Of a stretch of 64,000 bases of DNA, positions 38,083 to 46,751 are shown one piece after another. This DNA comes from Sphingomonas psychrotolerans (GTDB lineage Bacteria > Pseudomonadota > Alphaproteobacteria > Sphingomonadales > Sphingomonadaceae). The translations under genes were made by a program, and so were the position numbers. Under the pieces are notes generated by a model. It was given only the letters and a program-made list of their open reading frames with translations. It was not told the DNA's origin and searched no databases. The stretch is taken from the NCBI RefSeq assembly GCF_002796605.1, contig NZ_CP024923.1, forward strand, positions 2,831,001 through 2,895,000, read 5' to 3'. Position 1 is the stretch's first letter, and each line of letters begins with the position of its first letter.

Positions 38083-38841
38083 TCAGAAGCTGAGCGTCAT
38101 GTAGAAGACCGCCCGCGGATCGGCACCGATCGCATCGGCATAGCCGGCGTCGTTGGTGATGTCGGTATCGACATATTGAACGCCGAGCTTGACGAATTTT
38201 TGCGCGATTTCGGCGCCGAGGGACCAGTCGGTATATTTGCCGGTCGGCGCGAGCACGCCGAGTTGGCCGTCGGTGCGTCCGATATGGCCGAGAACGCTTA
38301 CCGGGGTGTTGGGGATGGCGACGGTCAGATCGCCGCGGAGATACAAGCTGTCATTGTCGGCCAGACCGGACTGCCCGCTCCACGCGTAATTGGCCCCAAC
38401 CTTGGCGGTCACCGGCCCGACCGTATACATCACCGAGGCATAGGGCTCGAAGAAATCGGTCTTGAGACCCTTCGCGCCGTCCGGATAATAATAATAAAGC
38501 GCCCCGACATCGAAGCCCACGCCGTTCTCGAGTGTCTTGGTGTAGCCGCCGTAGAGATCGACTTCGACATCGCCGTAACCGGGCAGCGAAACCTCATCGT
38601 CGATCGTCGAAACCCAGGTGCCGACATAGAAGCCCGACTCATGGTTGACGTTGATCGTGCTCTGCACCGCCACCTTCTTGTTGGACTGGCTGAGACCACG
38701 GAAGCGATAGTCCGACGTCAGCGTCACGGCGCTGGTGACGGTGATGGGGCTTGCCGGTTCGGTTTCGCTTGCATCCTGCGCCATGGCAGGCGCGGCCGTG
38801 GCGAGCATGAGCACGCCAAGGCTGATCATCGAATAGCGCAT
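38083..38841 (-). CDS. TorF-family putative porin
   Basis: A 252-residue outer-membrane protein starting MRYSMISLGVLMLATAAPAM with a signal peptide; AAAGGGA lies nine bases upstream of the ATG at 38841. The mature part has DYRFRGLSQSNKKVAVQSTI, the signature of TorF/TIGR02001 porins. Aromatic beta strands alternate, and the last residues FYMTLSF end in Phe as for outer-membrane beta-barrels. Such proteins are common in sphingomonads and may let small solutes through. The gene is single, ending near the bidirectional terminator at 37995-38033. Confidence 0.9.
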   Translation of the reverse strand: MRYSMISLGVLMLATAAPAMAQDASETEPASPITVTSAVTLTSDYRFRGLSQSNKKVAVQSTINVNHESGFYVGTWVSTIDDEVSLPGYGDVEVDLYGGYTKTLENGVGFDVGALYYYYPDGAKGLKTDFFEPYASVMYTVGPVTAKVGANYAWSGQSGLADNDSLYLRGDLTVAIPNTPVSVLGHIGRTDGQLGVLAPTGKYTDWSLGAEIAQKFVKLGVQYVDTDITNDAGYADAIGADPRAVFYMTLSF

Positions 38842-39030
38842 GGAAATCCCTTTCAATTCAAACCAAAGGGTCCCCACCTGCTGTCGTCGGCGTCGCGTCT
38901 ATTTGGGCATCGAGTGCCGGCACGACTTTCGAACGACGACCGAACCTTGCCGGATGACGCTGCGCCGCACAACATTATTTGCTGGATTGTTGCTAGATCG
39001 TGACGAAGTGTGGCTGTGCCGCAACAGAGA

Positions 39031-39498
39031 TCAGCTGCGGATCGCCACCACCGCATCGACTTCGACCACTGCGCCGAGCGGCAGCGTCGGTACCCCGACC
39101 GCGCTGCGGGCGTGGCGGCCGGCCTCGCCGAACAAGGCCTGCATCAGCTCGGACGCACCGTTGGCGACCTTGGGCTGATCGGTGAAAGCGCCGGCGGAAT
39201 TGACGAACACGCCGAGCTTGACGATGCGTTCGACCCGACCGAGATCGCCGCCGAGCGCCTTCTTGATCTGCGCGACGAGCATCAGCCCGCAGCGCTGCGC
39301 GGCTTCCTGGCCGTAGTCGAGATCGCGGTCCTCGCCGAGGCGACCTGTCATCAACTGGCCGTCCTTGAACGGGAGCTGCCCCGAGACGTGAAGCAGCCCG
39401 CCAGCCTCGACCGCAGGAACATAGGCCGCGACGGGCGCCGCGGCTTCGGGGAGGGACAGGCCGAGTTCGGCCAGCTTCGCGTCGATTTTTTGAGTCAT
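39031..39498 (-). CDS. RidA-family protein
   Basis: A 155-residue protein from the ATG at 39498. It has the YjgF/RidA fold: LLHVSGQLPFKDGQLMTGRL near 43-62, VKLGVFVNSAGAFTDQPKVA near 102-121 and a final RSAVGVPTLPLGAVVEVDAV, whose Arg is the one RidA enzymes use to deaminate enamines and imines. This longer form (about 150 residues) is the one often seen with a HAD or amidase neighbour. It begins seven bases after the HAD gene on the same strand, so they are co-transcribed. Confidence 0.92.
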   Translation of the reverse strand: MTQKIDAKLAELGLSLPEAAAPVAAYVPAVEAGGLLHVSGQLPFKDGQLMTGRLGEDRDLDYGQEAAQRCGLMLVAQIKKALGGDLGRVERIVKLGVFVNSAGAFTDQPKVANGASELMQALFGEAGRHARSAVGVPTLPLGAVVEVDAVVAIRS

Positions 39499-39505
39499 GC
39501 GGCGA

Positions 39506-40141
39506 TCAACCACCGGTGGCATCGGCGGTCAAGCCCGCGGCGAAACGCGCCTCGATCCAGCGCTGCGCCTCCAGCCAATCGTCGATCCGGGCATGCGCCG
39601 CCGGCGCGGGCGGGACGTCGGGCGCGAGGCTGGGCTCGGCGATCATGTGGAGCCGGTGGACCTGCGGGGCGTGCTTCGCCACCGATTCGTGATGCACGGC
39701 GAGATCGTCGACAAACACTGCCACCGGCGCGCCCAGCTCTGCGACCAGCCTGGCGACCGGCGGCCCCTTCGGACCCTGATTGCACTCGACGCGGTGGGCG
39801 ATACCGTGGGTAGCCAGCTGAGCGATCCGGTGTTCGCGGCAATGATCGCCGAGATTGGTCAGCACGACGATGTCGGCATGCTCGGCCAGCGCCGCCAATG
39901 CTTCCCGGGCATGGGGCACAAGGGTCTGGCGCTCCATCTCGCCGGGGAAGAAGCCGTCGAGCAGCGCCCACATCTGCTCGCGCTCGACCAATGCCTGATC
40001 GGCGCGGCGGCGCATCGAGGTCGCGAAATCGCCACCATTGGGTGTGAAGTCGATGCCATGCGCCTCGTCGAGCCAGCTTCCGAAATGGCGAACCATGTGG
40101 AGCAGGACTTCGTCGCAATCGGTGATCAGCAGCGGCTTCAT
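39506..40141 (-). CDS. HAD-superfamily hydrolase
   Basis: A 211-residue protein starting MKPLLITDCDEVLLHMVRHF. The DCDEVL loop is motif I (D-x-D), VVLTNLGDHCR near 93-103 is motif II (T/S), and VAVFVDDLAVHHESVAKHAP near 138-157 is motif IV. The full HAD phosphatase set is therefore present in a short form with a small helical cap. The substrate is unknown. It overlaps the DUF3572 gene by four bases and is followed by ridA after seven bases, making a three-gene unit. Confidence 0.9.
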   Translation of the reverse strand: MKPLLITDCDEVLLHMVRHFGSWLDEAHGIDFTPNGGDFATSMRRRADQALVEREQMWALLDGFFPGEMERQTLVPHAREALAALAEHADIVVLTNLGDHCREHRIAQLATHGIAHRVECNQGPKGPPVARLVAELGAPVAVFVDDLAVHHESVAKHAPQVHRLHMIAEPSLAPDVPPAPAAHARIDDWLEAQRWIEARFAAGLTADATGG

Positions 40142-40404
40142 GCGCGTTCGAGCTCCCCGCGGGCGGTGACGAGCGCAGCCGGCGTCACTTCCAATGCCTC
40201 GGCGCAGGCGACCAGATCGGGCTCGTGCGCCTCGAGGAAACCGAGGGTCGCGGCGAGCAGGGCAGGCTCCCCTGCCCGCGCTCGCAATTCGGCCGGATCG
40301 AGGCCGGTCAGGTCGAGCAGCCGCGTCGCGCGGGCCGAATCGCCGAGCGTCCAGACCAAAGCCTGGAGCGCAAGTGCCTCTGCGTTTGTTTCCATCCGCG
40401 GCAT
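40138..40404 (-). CDS. DUF3572 family protein
   Basis: An 88-residue helical protein: NAEALALQALVWTLGDSARA near 7-26, then LDLTGLDPAELRARAGEPAL and FLEAHEPDLVACAEALEVTP. That is the DUF3572 pattern, found in alphaproteobacteria next to divK. ATG at 40404 or 40395. It is divergent from divK with only 36 bases between, so their promoters must overlap. The function is unknown; a link with DivK signalling is only suggested by position. Confidence 0.88.
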   Translation of the reverse strand: MPRMETNAEALALQALVWTLGDSARATRLLDLTGLDPAELRARAGEPALLAATLGFLEAHEPDLVACAEALEVTPAALVTARGELERA

Positions 40405-40440
40405 CGCCTAAACCGTCTCCAACTACATGAGGTTCTGCGC

Positions 40441-40869
40441 GTGGCAAAAAGGGTTCTCGTTGTCGAGGATAACGAACTCAATCTGAAGCTGTTCTGTGAC
40501 TTGCTGCGCGCGCACGACTTCGCCGTGGAGCCGGTAAGCGACGGCCGCGAGGCGATCGCAAAGGCGCGCGAATTCGTGCCCGAGCTGATCGTGATGGACA
40601 TCCAGATGCCCCACGTCACCGGATTCGACCTCATCCGCGAGATGAAGCGCGACCCTGATCTCCGCGCGATCCCGATCATGGCGGTGACCGCCTATGCCGG
40701 CCGTGAGGACGAGGAGCGCATCCGCTCGGCGGGGGCGAACGCCTATGTCTCCAAGCCGATCTCGCTCGCGCGCTTCATGGAGGAAGTGCGCGCGCTGGTG
40801 CCGGCGGACGCGGTGGAGGCGGATGACGCCACACCACCGGAGGATTCGGAGGCCCCAGGAAAAGGCTAA
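40441..40869 (+). CDS. divK: DivK-type single-domain response regulator
   Basis: A 142-residue receiver domain from a GTG at 40441, with TGAGG upstream. It starts MAKRVLVVEDNELNLKLFCD, has acidic residues at the start, phospho-acceptor Asp53 (LIVMDIQMPHVTG), Thr in MAVTAYAGRED and Lys in YVSKPISLARF. There is no output domain. In Caulobacter DivK is also phosphorylated on Asp53 and sets cell fate through DivJ, PleC and CtrA. The last 20 residues are acidic and unusual. It converges on the S41 protease gene with a four-base overlap. Confidence 0.93.
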   Translation: MAKRVLVVEDNELNLKLFCDLLRAHDFAVEPVSDGREAIAKAREFVPELIVMDIQMPHVTGFDLIREMKRDPDLRAIPIMAVTAYAGREDEERIRSAGANAYVSKPISLARFMEEVRALVPADAVEADDATPPEDSEAPGKG

Positions 40870-42308
40870 TAGGCGCCGGGGACTTCGCGCTGGAGAGTGC
40901 TGGGGCGCTCGGGGATGAGCAGCTCGCGTGCGGCGGCGGTGCGCAATGCGAGCGTGGTCTGGCCGCCCGATGCGATCGCCGTGCAGCTGCGTCCCGCGAG
41001 GAAATCGAGTGCCGCCCTGGTCGAGGCCTCGCGCGCGTCGCCGAGCGGGTATCCGACCTCGTCCCCCGCGCGGCAGCTCGCCTCGACCGTGCCGGCGAGA
41101 CCATTGAAATAATTGCCCTGCCGCGCGGCGTTCTGCGTGGCGAAGGCGATCACCCGCAGGCGGTCGTCGCAGGCCGGCCGATCGATCGCAATCTGGCCGA
41201 CCGGCTTGCCATAGGTATTGGTGCCGACCAGGCCGACATTGGCGTGGAGATAGGGAATGAAGGCGTTGACCACGAGCTCGCTCGCCGACGCCGTTCCGCC
41301 GGTACCGATGAACGCGATCCGGGTGGGCGCGATCGATTCGGTTTTGGGCTGGAAGAAGCGGGTCTCGTTCTCGGCCGATTTCTCGGGGCGGAAGACCATA
41401 TAGTCGAACACGTCGCTGGTCGCGCGATTGGCGCCCATCAGGTCGCCCATCAGCTGGGCGATCGAAACGAGACCGCCGCCATTGTAGCGCAGATCCACGA
41501 TCACTTCGGTGACCCCCGCCGCCTTGAACTGCGCGAAGGCGGTGCGCAGCGCCGGATCGGCGGTGGAGATGAACGTGCGCAGATTGAGGTAGCCGACCTT
41601 GCGCCCGCCATCGTCGAGGATCTTAGCGCCGTAACGCGACGAGACCGGCGCCAGCGTATAATCGGTCTTGGCGACGTTGAGGTCGCGGGTGCCGGCGGCG
41701 TCGATCACACGCAGCACGCGCGCAGTGCCCGCGGTCGAGGGGCCGAGCGCGTTCGAAACGCCGGCCGGGCCTTCGCTGGCCATGATCGAGGAAACCGTGC
41801 GGAAATTGGCCGCGCTGGTGCCGATCGCGACGATCTCGGCGCCGCGATCGATGCCGGCATTCAGCGCCGGGGCGCCTTCGAACGATTCGGCGACGAAGAC
41901 GCGTCCGGCGGCCGAATCATAGGCGAGGCGGAAGCCGAAGCCGGCACTCGAACCCGAGGAATAATAGGCATTCTCTTCGGCGATCGAGGTGAGATAGGTG
42001 AAATAGCGGTCGCGGCCCTGGGTCCGCGCCGTGGCGGTGAGTGCGTCGATATAGTCGCTGACCGTCGCGTAGGTCGTGGGGCTGAGGCTCGCCGGCAACG
42101 TCTCCGGGAAGAGATACCATTCCCTGAGCTGCGCGGCCGCCCAGTCCTGCCGCTCGCGCAGCGTGCAGCCGGCGGTCGGTCCAGGTGTCGGTGTCGGCCC
42201 GCCGCCCGTGATCGGCGGCGTCACCACCGAACCGCTGCCGCCGCCCCCGCCACCGCAGGCGGCGAGGATCATCGACAGGCTCAGCACGGCGGCGACGGAC
42301 TTGCGCAT
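40866..42308 (-). CDS. S41-family peptidase, lipoprotein
   Basis: A 480-residue protein with a lipoprotein signal (LSLSMILAAC, Cys18) and a Gly/Pro/Thr linker. Its first domain resembles the N-terminal part of S41 proteases, then a PDZ-like region (SFEGAPALNAGIDRGAEIVA near 143-162), then the catalytic domain: VIVDLRYNGGGLVSIAQLMG near 269-288 and the nucleophile region GTGGTASASELVVNAF with Ser341-Glu344. It is a periplasmic C-terminal processing-type serine protease; the substrate is unknown. The gene is single, convergent with divK. Confidence 0.92.
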   Translation of the reverse strand: MRKSVAAVLSLSMILAACGGGGGGSGSVVTPPITGGGPTPTPGPTAGCTLRERQDWAAAQLREWYLFPETLPASLSPTTYATVSDYIDALTATARTQGRDRYFTYLTSIAEENAYYSSGSSAGFGFRLAYDSAAGRVFVAESFEGAPALNAGIDRGAEIVAIGTSAANFRTVSSIMASEGPAGVSNALGPSTAGTARVLRVIDAAGTRDLNVAKTDYTLAPVSSRYGAKILDDGGRKVGYLNLRTFISTADPALRTAFAQFKAAGVTEVIVDLRYNGGGLVSIAQLMGDLMGANRATSDVFDYMVFRPEKSAENETRFFQPKTESIAPTRIAFIGTGGTASASELVVNAFIPYLHANVGLVGTNTYGKPVGQIAIDRPACDDRLRVIAFATQNAARQGNYFNGLAGTVEASCRAGDEVGYPLGDAREASTRAALDFLAGRSCTAIASGGQTTLALRTAAARELLIPERPSTLQREVPGAY

Positions 42309-42390
42309 CTTCAGCTCTTTTCTTGCTTGCTCAGGCGTCTGGCAGAATCGACCGACCGTGTCAGCCGCATGATGAACCGGTTATGAGCAC

Positions 42391-43089
42391 TCAATCCAGC
42401 TCGGGGAGTGCCCAGTCGATCGGCTGGTGCCCCCGACTGGTCAGAAATGCGTTGGCCTTCGAAAAGTGCCGGCAGCCGAAAAATCCGGAGTGCGCCGACA
42501 AGGGCGAAGGGTGCGGCGCCTTGAGGACGAGATGCCGCCCGCCTTTGTCGATCGAATCGACGAACGCCGCCTTTTTCTGCGCGTGGCTCCCCCACAGCAA
42601 GAACACCACCGGCTCCTGCTTGGCGTTGACCAGCCGGATCACCGCGTCGGTGAACCGCTCCCAGCCGCGCCCCTGATGCGAGGCGGCCATGCTCATCTGG
42701 ACGGTGAGCACGGCGTTGAGCAGCAGCACGCCCTGTTGCGCCCAATGTTCGAGAAAGCCGTGGCGCGCTCGCGGGATGCCGAGATCGGCCTCCATTTCCT
42801 TGTAGATGTTGACGAGGCTCGGGGGCGTCCGCACGCCGGGACGCACCGAGAAGCACAGGCCATGCGCCTGCCCTTCGCCATGATAGGGATCCTGGCCGAG
42901 GATCACGACGCGGACCTGCTCGAGCGGCGTCAGATCGAGCGCCCGGAACCACTCGCCGCCGGCGGGAAAGACGCGCTTGCCCGCTGCTTTCTCCGTGACG
43001 AGGAATTCCCGTAGCGCGGTCATATACGGGTCGGCGAACTCGTCCTTCAGCGGTTCGAGCCAGCCCGGATGCAGTTTTATTTCGCCCAT
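42391..43089 (-). CDS. ung: uracil-DNA glycosylase
   Basis: A 232-residue family 1 UDG that removes uracil from DNA. It has [20 protein letters not shown] near 61-80 with the catalytic Asp, [15 protein letters not shown] near 121-135, and the His loop [20 protein letters not shown] near 192-211. GGAGG is very close to the ATG at 43089. It lies near an endonuclease III-like gene on the same strand (31 bases apart), so two base-excision repair genes may form one transcript. Confidence 0.97.
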   Translation of the reverse strand: MGEIKLHPGWLEPLKDEFADPYMTALREFLVTEKAAGKRVFPAGGEWFRALDLTPLEQVRVVILGQDPYHGEGQAHGLCFSVRPGVRTPPSLVNIYKEMEADLGIPRARHGFLEHWAQQGVLLLNAVLTVQMSMAASHQGRGWERFTDAVIRLVNAKQEPVVFLLWGSHAQKKAAFVDSIDKGGRHLVLKAPHPSPLSAHSGFFGCRHFSKANAFLTSRGHQPIDWALPELD

Positions 43090-43120
43090 GACCTCCGTGT
43101 CGGAAAGCCCGACGGCGCTG

Positions 43121-43804
43121 TCAACAACGCGAGCGGCAGTCGATGCGAAGCGGGCAGCGCGCGCAATCGGGCGCTTCGAAGCGGCAGAAGCGTTGGCCCA
43201 GCTTCTTGATGGCGATGTGGAAGTCTAGAAAATCGCCGCCATCCCATTCGGGCATCGCCGCGGTCACTGCCTCGCTCGCCGTGCGCGCCTCGGCATGGCG
43301 ATCGACGAACCCCAGCCGCTGGAGCACGCGGAGAACATGACTGTCGACGATCAGCACCGGCCGATCGAGCGTACTGGCGTTGAGCGTCGCCGCCGCGACC
43401 TTGCGGCCGACGCCGGGCAAGCGTTCGAGCCACCCCAGCGCCTCGACGATCGGCGGCGTCGCGAGGAACGAGAGGTCGAACCCCTTGCGCTCGGCGGCGA
43501 TCCGCCCGAGCGCGCCGACGACATAGCCCGCTTTGTCCTCGGCATGGGTGACCCCGCCGATGCAGCGCAGCACCTCTTCGCGGCCCGCCATGAGCACGCG
43601 TCCCGGCGTCCCGAACGCGGCGACCAGTCGATCATAAGCTGCAAGCGAGACCGGATCCCTCGTCCGCCCGCTGATCATCGACTTGACCAATGCCCCGATC
43701 GGCGAGCGGCGTGGCAGCGGCACTGCCACCGTCCGCATCGGCGCCAGCATTCTTTGCCAGCGCAGGATGTCGTCATGCCCGGAGAAGCCGAAACCCGATT
43801 GCAT
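43121..43804 (-). CDS. endonuclease III-like DNA glycosylase/lyase with 4Fe-4S motif
   Basis: A 227-residue HhH-GPD protein. It has the hairpin [15 protein letters not shown] near 128-142 with the Schiff-base Lys of Nth enzymes, the catalytic Asp in VDSHVLRVL near 154-162, and the cysteine cluster C-x6-C-x2-C-x5-C in [17 protein letters not shown]. The N-terminus is longer than usual at [20 protein letters not shown] and the middle differs from classical Nth, so specificity may be different. It precedes ung on the same strand. Confidence 0.92.
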   Translation of the reverse strand: MQSGFGFSGHDDILRWQRMLAPMRTVAVPLPRRSPIGALVKSMISGRTRDPVSLAAYDRLVAAFGTPGRVLMAGREEVLRCIGGVTHAEDKAGYVVGALGRIAAERKGFDLSFLATPPIVEALGWLERLPGVGRKVAAATLNASTLDRPVLIVDSHVLRVLQRLGFVDRHAEARTASEAVTAAMPEWDGGDFLDFHIAIKKLGQRFCRFEAPDCARCPLRIDCRSRC

Positions 43805-43910
43805 GCGGTTACACTAGAACATATCAAGAACATCTACAACAGGCTTTGCCCCCGAGGATAGGCGCCAAGGGTCGCGCCGCCTATTGAGACTCAAGACCAG
43901 GAGAGAAGAG

Positions 43911-44253
43911 ATGCCGTTCACTGGAAGCTGCCATTGCGGCGCAATCCGCTACACCGTCGACGAGGCGGCCCAGCGCGCTGGCGTGCAATTGCTCGATCTG
44001 CCGGCGCAAGGCGCCGCTCCACCATTTCACCACGCCCGACAAGTTCACGCTGCATACGCCGCGCGAAGCCGTGGCGACATACCAGTTCAACCACCACGCC
44101 ATCGACCACCATTTCTGCACGACCTGCGGCGTCGCGCCGTTCGCCGAGGGCAAGGGGCCGCAGGGACCGATGGTCGAGATCAACCTGCGTTGTGCCGACG
44201 GAGTGGATTTGGACGCGCTGGAGATCCAGCATTATGACGGCGCGAGCCGCTGA
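43911..44253 (+). pseudogene. frameshifted GFA/CENP-V domain protein
   Basis: The start is good: GGAGAGAAG precedes the ATG at 43911, and the first residues MPFTGSCHCGAIRYTVDEA are the GFA (glutathione-dependent formaldehyde-activating) fold start with its zinc cysteines. From about 43967 the frame is lost. One base later a second frame continues as CNCSICRRKAPLHHFTTPDK, then MATYQFNHHAIDHHFCTTCG and so on to the TGA at 44251. Total length is 343 bases, one more than a multiple of three. One extra base in the run GGCGGCCC near 43967-43970 explains it. Either a broken gene or a sequence error. Confidence 0.82.
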
Positions 44254-44657
44254 AGCGTTTCGGGATCGCGGACACCGCCGTAGAATTTGTCGAGCACCGC
44301 GGCGAAACGAGTCTCGCGCCCGGCCGCGGCCTCGAACAGCGTCATCGATGACCGCAGTTTGACGGCGTCGATCCCGCCGAACATCGCTTCGGCGGTGGTG
44401 TGGCCGGCATGCGCCAGAACCGCGTCGGTCGCCTCGACAAGCCGCGCCCCGAGCAGCGGATGCGCGAGATATGCGCGCGCTTCGGCAAGGTCGGCGATCG
44501 CATAGAAACGCGCCGTCTCGCTATGGCCGAGCCCGGCGATCTGCGGAAAGACGAACCACATCCAGTGGCTTCGCTTGCGTCCGTCGCGCAGTTCCGCGAG
44601 TGCCTGCGGATAGACGCATTGCTGCGCGTCGACGAAGCGCTCCAGTTGCAAAGTCAC
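44232..44657 (-). CDS. DUF1810 family protein
   Basis: A 141-residue protein. The longer frame upstream to 45392 is only the shadow of the ligase gene, so a GTG at 44657 is chosen: (M)TLQLERFVDAQQCVYPQAL. RSHWMWFVFPQIAGLGHSET near 31-50 is the signature of DUF1810, followed by RAYLAHPLLGARLVEATDAV and the late KFYGGVRDPETLQRL. No biochemical role is known to me. It is divergent from the ligase gene with 42 bases between and overlaps the end of the frameshifted GFA gene by 22 bases. Confidence 0.82.
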   Translation of the reverse strand: MTLQLERFVDAQQCVYPQALAELRDGRKRSHWMWFVFPQIAGLGHSETARFYAIADLAEARAYLAHPLLGARLVEATDAVLAHAGHTTAEAMFGGIDAVKLRSSMTLFEAAAGRETRFAAVLDKFYGGVRDPETLQRLAPS

Positions 44658-44699
44658 TGCTCGTCTCGAACCAATGCGCCGACCCCGCGTTGCCGATAT

Positions 44700-45728
44700 A
44701 TGACGATCGAACCGATGGAAGCCCAGCTGGTTGCCGCATTGCCCGAGGGGCCGGGCTGGCAATTCGAGCCCAAATGGGACGGCTTTCGCTGCCTTGCGTT
44801 CAAACAGGGCGACGAAGTCGAGCTCCAGTCCAAATCGGGCAAGCCGCTGGCGCGCTATTTCCCCGAAGTCGCGGCGGCGATCGCGGCGCTGCCGGTCGAG
44901 CGGGTGGTGCTCGACGGCGAGCTGCTGATCCCGATGGGTCCGACGCTGTCCTTCGACGCGCTGCAGATGCGTCTGCATCCAGCCGAGAGCCGGATCCGCA
45001 AGCTTTCCGTCGAGACGCCGGCGCGACTGATGCTGTTCGATTGCCTGTGGTCGCCGGACGCAGGCGCGTTGGGCGAGCGCCCGCTCGTCGAGCGCCGCGC
45101 TGCGCTCGAGGCCTTCTACGCCGAGCATCGCTCGCCGACTTTGCGGCTGTCGCCGCTGACCGAGGATCCCGCCACCGCGCGCCGCTGGCTCGACGCGGCG
45201 GGTGGCGCGCTCGACGGCGTTATCGCGAAGCGGCGCGACGAAGCCTATCGGCCGGGCGAGCGCGCCATGCACAAGATCAAGCGGCTGCGCACCGCCGACT
45301 GCGTGGTGGGCGGCTTCCGCTATGCGACGAAGAAGCGCGAGGTCGGATCGCTGCTGCTCGGGCTCTATGACGACGCCGGGCTGCTTCACCATGTCGGCTT
45401 CACTTCGGCGATCGCCGCAGCGGATCGTCCGGCGCTCACCGAACGGCTCGAGGCGCTGGTCGAGGCCCCCGGTTTCACCGGCGACGCGCCGGGCGGGCCC
45501 AGCCGCTGGTCGACCGAGCGCTCGGTCGAATGGCAGCCGCTACGCCCCGAGCTGATCGCCGAGGTGCGCTACGACCATGTCACCGGCGGCCGCTTCCGCC
45601 ACGGCACCGGCTTCCTGCGCTGGCGCCCCGACAAGGCGCCGCGCCAGTGTACTATGGAGCAGCTCGGCGAGGAGGCGCGGCCGGCGATTGTCGAGGCGGC
45701 CTTGGCGGAGGCCGGGTCGGCGCGATAA
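44700..45728 (+). CDS. ATP-dependent DNA ligase, LigC/LigD-ligase type
   Basis: A 342-residue protein with the nucleotidyl-transferase motif EPKWDGFR (Lys25 is the adenylated residue), VLDGELLIP near 75-83, LMLFDCLW near 110-117, DGVIAKRRDEAY near 174-185 and an OB domain with KIKRLRTADCVVGGF near 195-209. The domain order matches the ligase part of LigD or stand-alone LigC. These seal nicks in repair and non-homologous joining with Ku, which is not seen nearby. It is adjacent to csaA, with ten bases between the genes. Confidence 0.93.
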   Translation: MTIEPMEAQLVAALPEGPGWQFEPKWDGFRCLAFKQGDEVELQSKSGKPLARYFPEVAAAIAALPVERVVLDGELLIPMGPTLSFDALQMRLHPAESRIRKLSVETPARLMLFDCLWSPDAGALGERPLVERRAALEAFYAEHRSPTLRLSPLTEDPATARRWLDAAGGALDGVIAKRRDEAYRPGERAMHKIKRLRTADCVVGGFRYATKKREVGSLLLGLYDDAGLLHHVGFTSAIAAADRPALTERLEALVEAPGFTGDAPGGPSRWSTERSVEWQPLRPELIAEVRYDHVTGGRFRHGTGFLRWRPDKAPRQCTMEQLGEEARPAIVEAALAEAGSAR

Positions 45729-45738
45729 AGGCCGGCAC

Positions 45739-46110
45739 ATGCATGTCACGCACGATTCCGCCGCTTTGCCCGCCGAGACGATCGGCTTCGACCAGTTCCT
45801 CGCCGTCGACATCCGCGTCGGCACGATCGTCGAGGCGCTGCCCTTCCCCGAGGCGCGCAAGCCCGCGTACAAATTGGTGATCGATTTCGGGCCGGTGATC
45901 GGCCGCAAACGCTCTTCGGCGCAGATCACCGAGCATTACCGCATCGAGGAACTGCCGGGGATGCAGGTTGCCGCGGTGATCAATTTCCCGCCGCGGCAGA
46001 TCGGGCCGGTGATGTCCGAAGTGCTGACACTCGGCTTTCCCGATGAAGCGGGCAAGGTCGTGCTCGTCCGGCCGAGCAAAGATGTGCCGAATGGGGGCAG
46101 ACTCTTCTGA
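45739..46110 (+). CDS. csaA: CsaA-type tRNA-binding protein
   Basis: A 123-residue single-domain OB-fold protein: FDQFLAVDIRVGTIVEALPF near 17-36 and PEARKPAYKLVIDFGPVIGR near 37-56 are the tRNA-binding domain; SSAQITEHYRIEELPGMQVA and INFPPRQIGPVMSEVLTLGF follow. CsaA dimerises and has been described as a secretion-related chaperone; its true RNA role is unclear. The ATG at 45739 is ten bases after the ligase stop. No riboswitch or other regulatory structure is seen. Confidence 0.92.
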   Translation: MHVTHDSAALPAETIGFDQFLAVDIRVGTIVEALPFPEARKPAYKLVIDFGPVIGRKRSSAQITEHYRIEELPGMQVAAVINFPPRQIGPVMSEVLTLGFPDEAGKVVLVRPSKDVPNGGRLF

Positions 46111-46195
46111 GCGCCGGTTAGCGCCCTCACTTAGCCGTTGACCGCACGGTGGCGCGGCATAGTCTCCTTCCCAACGATATAAAGGAGGGGGAATC

Positions 46196-46750
46196 ATGCA
46201 CTTGCGGATCGCACTCGCATTGGGCGCTGCCGTGCCGGCGCTGCTGGCCATACCAGGAATTGCGCAGGACGCGGGATCGAGCGAGGACGCGCTGGCCGAG
46301 AAGGTGATCAACAACACCAATCCCGCCAGCTTTCAGGCCTATGGTATCACGCCCGCGCCCAAAGTGGTGAGCGACAAGGAGGTGCAGGGCGGCAAGGCGC
46401 TGCGGCTGCCGGTGACAGGCACCGGCGATCCGTGGAGCGCCGGAGTCAATGTGCCGCTGATCAAGGCGGTCAAGGCCGGGGACAAGATCGTCATCGCTTT
46501 CTATGCGCGGCTGAGCAAGGCGGAAGCCGCGACCGCGAAGGTCGGCGCACAGCTCCAGCTGTCGAGCGCACCTTATACCGCGATCTTTTCGAAGAACTTC
46601 GACGCGACGGCGCAGTGGCAATTCCTGCAAGCTGCCGGCAAGGCCGACAAGGACTATCCAGCCGGTGCGATCGGCGCGTCGTTCCACGTCAACACCGGCA
46701 AGCATGTGCTCGATCTGGGGCCGGTCGCGGTGCTCGACATGGGCCAGTAG
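46196..46750 (+). CDS. secreted protein with a CBM4/9-like beta-sandwich
   Basis: A 184-residue protein with a signal peptide (MHLRIALALGAAVPALLAIP) and a strong GGAGGGGG Shine-Dalgarno. The mature part, TNPASFQAYGITPAPKVVSD, then GKALRLPVTGTGDPWSAGVN, KIVIAFYARLSKAEAATAKV and ASFHVNTGKHVLDLGPVAVL, resembles carbohydrate-binding or galactose-binding beta-sandwiches (CBM4/9 type) without a catalytic domain. Periplasmic or secreted location is likely; ligand unknown. It stops two bases before the stop of the opposing ubiG gene. Confidence 0.75.
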   Translation: MHLRIALALGAAVPALLAIPGIAQDAGSSEDALAEKVINNTNPASFQAYGITPAPKVVSDKEVQGGKALRLPVTGTGDPWSAGVNVPLIKAVKAGDKIVIAFYARLSKAEAATAKVGAQLQLSSAPYTAIFSKNFDATAQWQFLQAAGKADKDYPAGAIGASFHVNTGKHVLDLGPVAVLDMGQ

Positions 46751-46751
46751 G

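Noticed and set aside
44658..45392. N-terminal extension of the DUF1810 frame
   Set aside because: This part is the reverse strand of the ligase gene; DUF1810 proteins are about 140 residues, as from the GTG at 44657.
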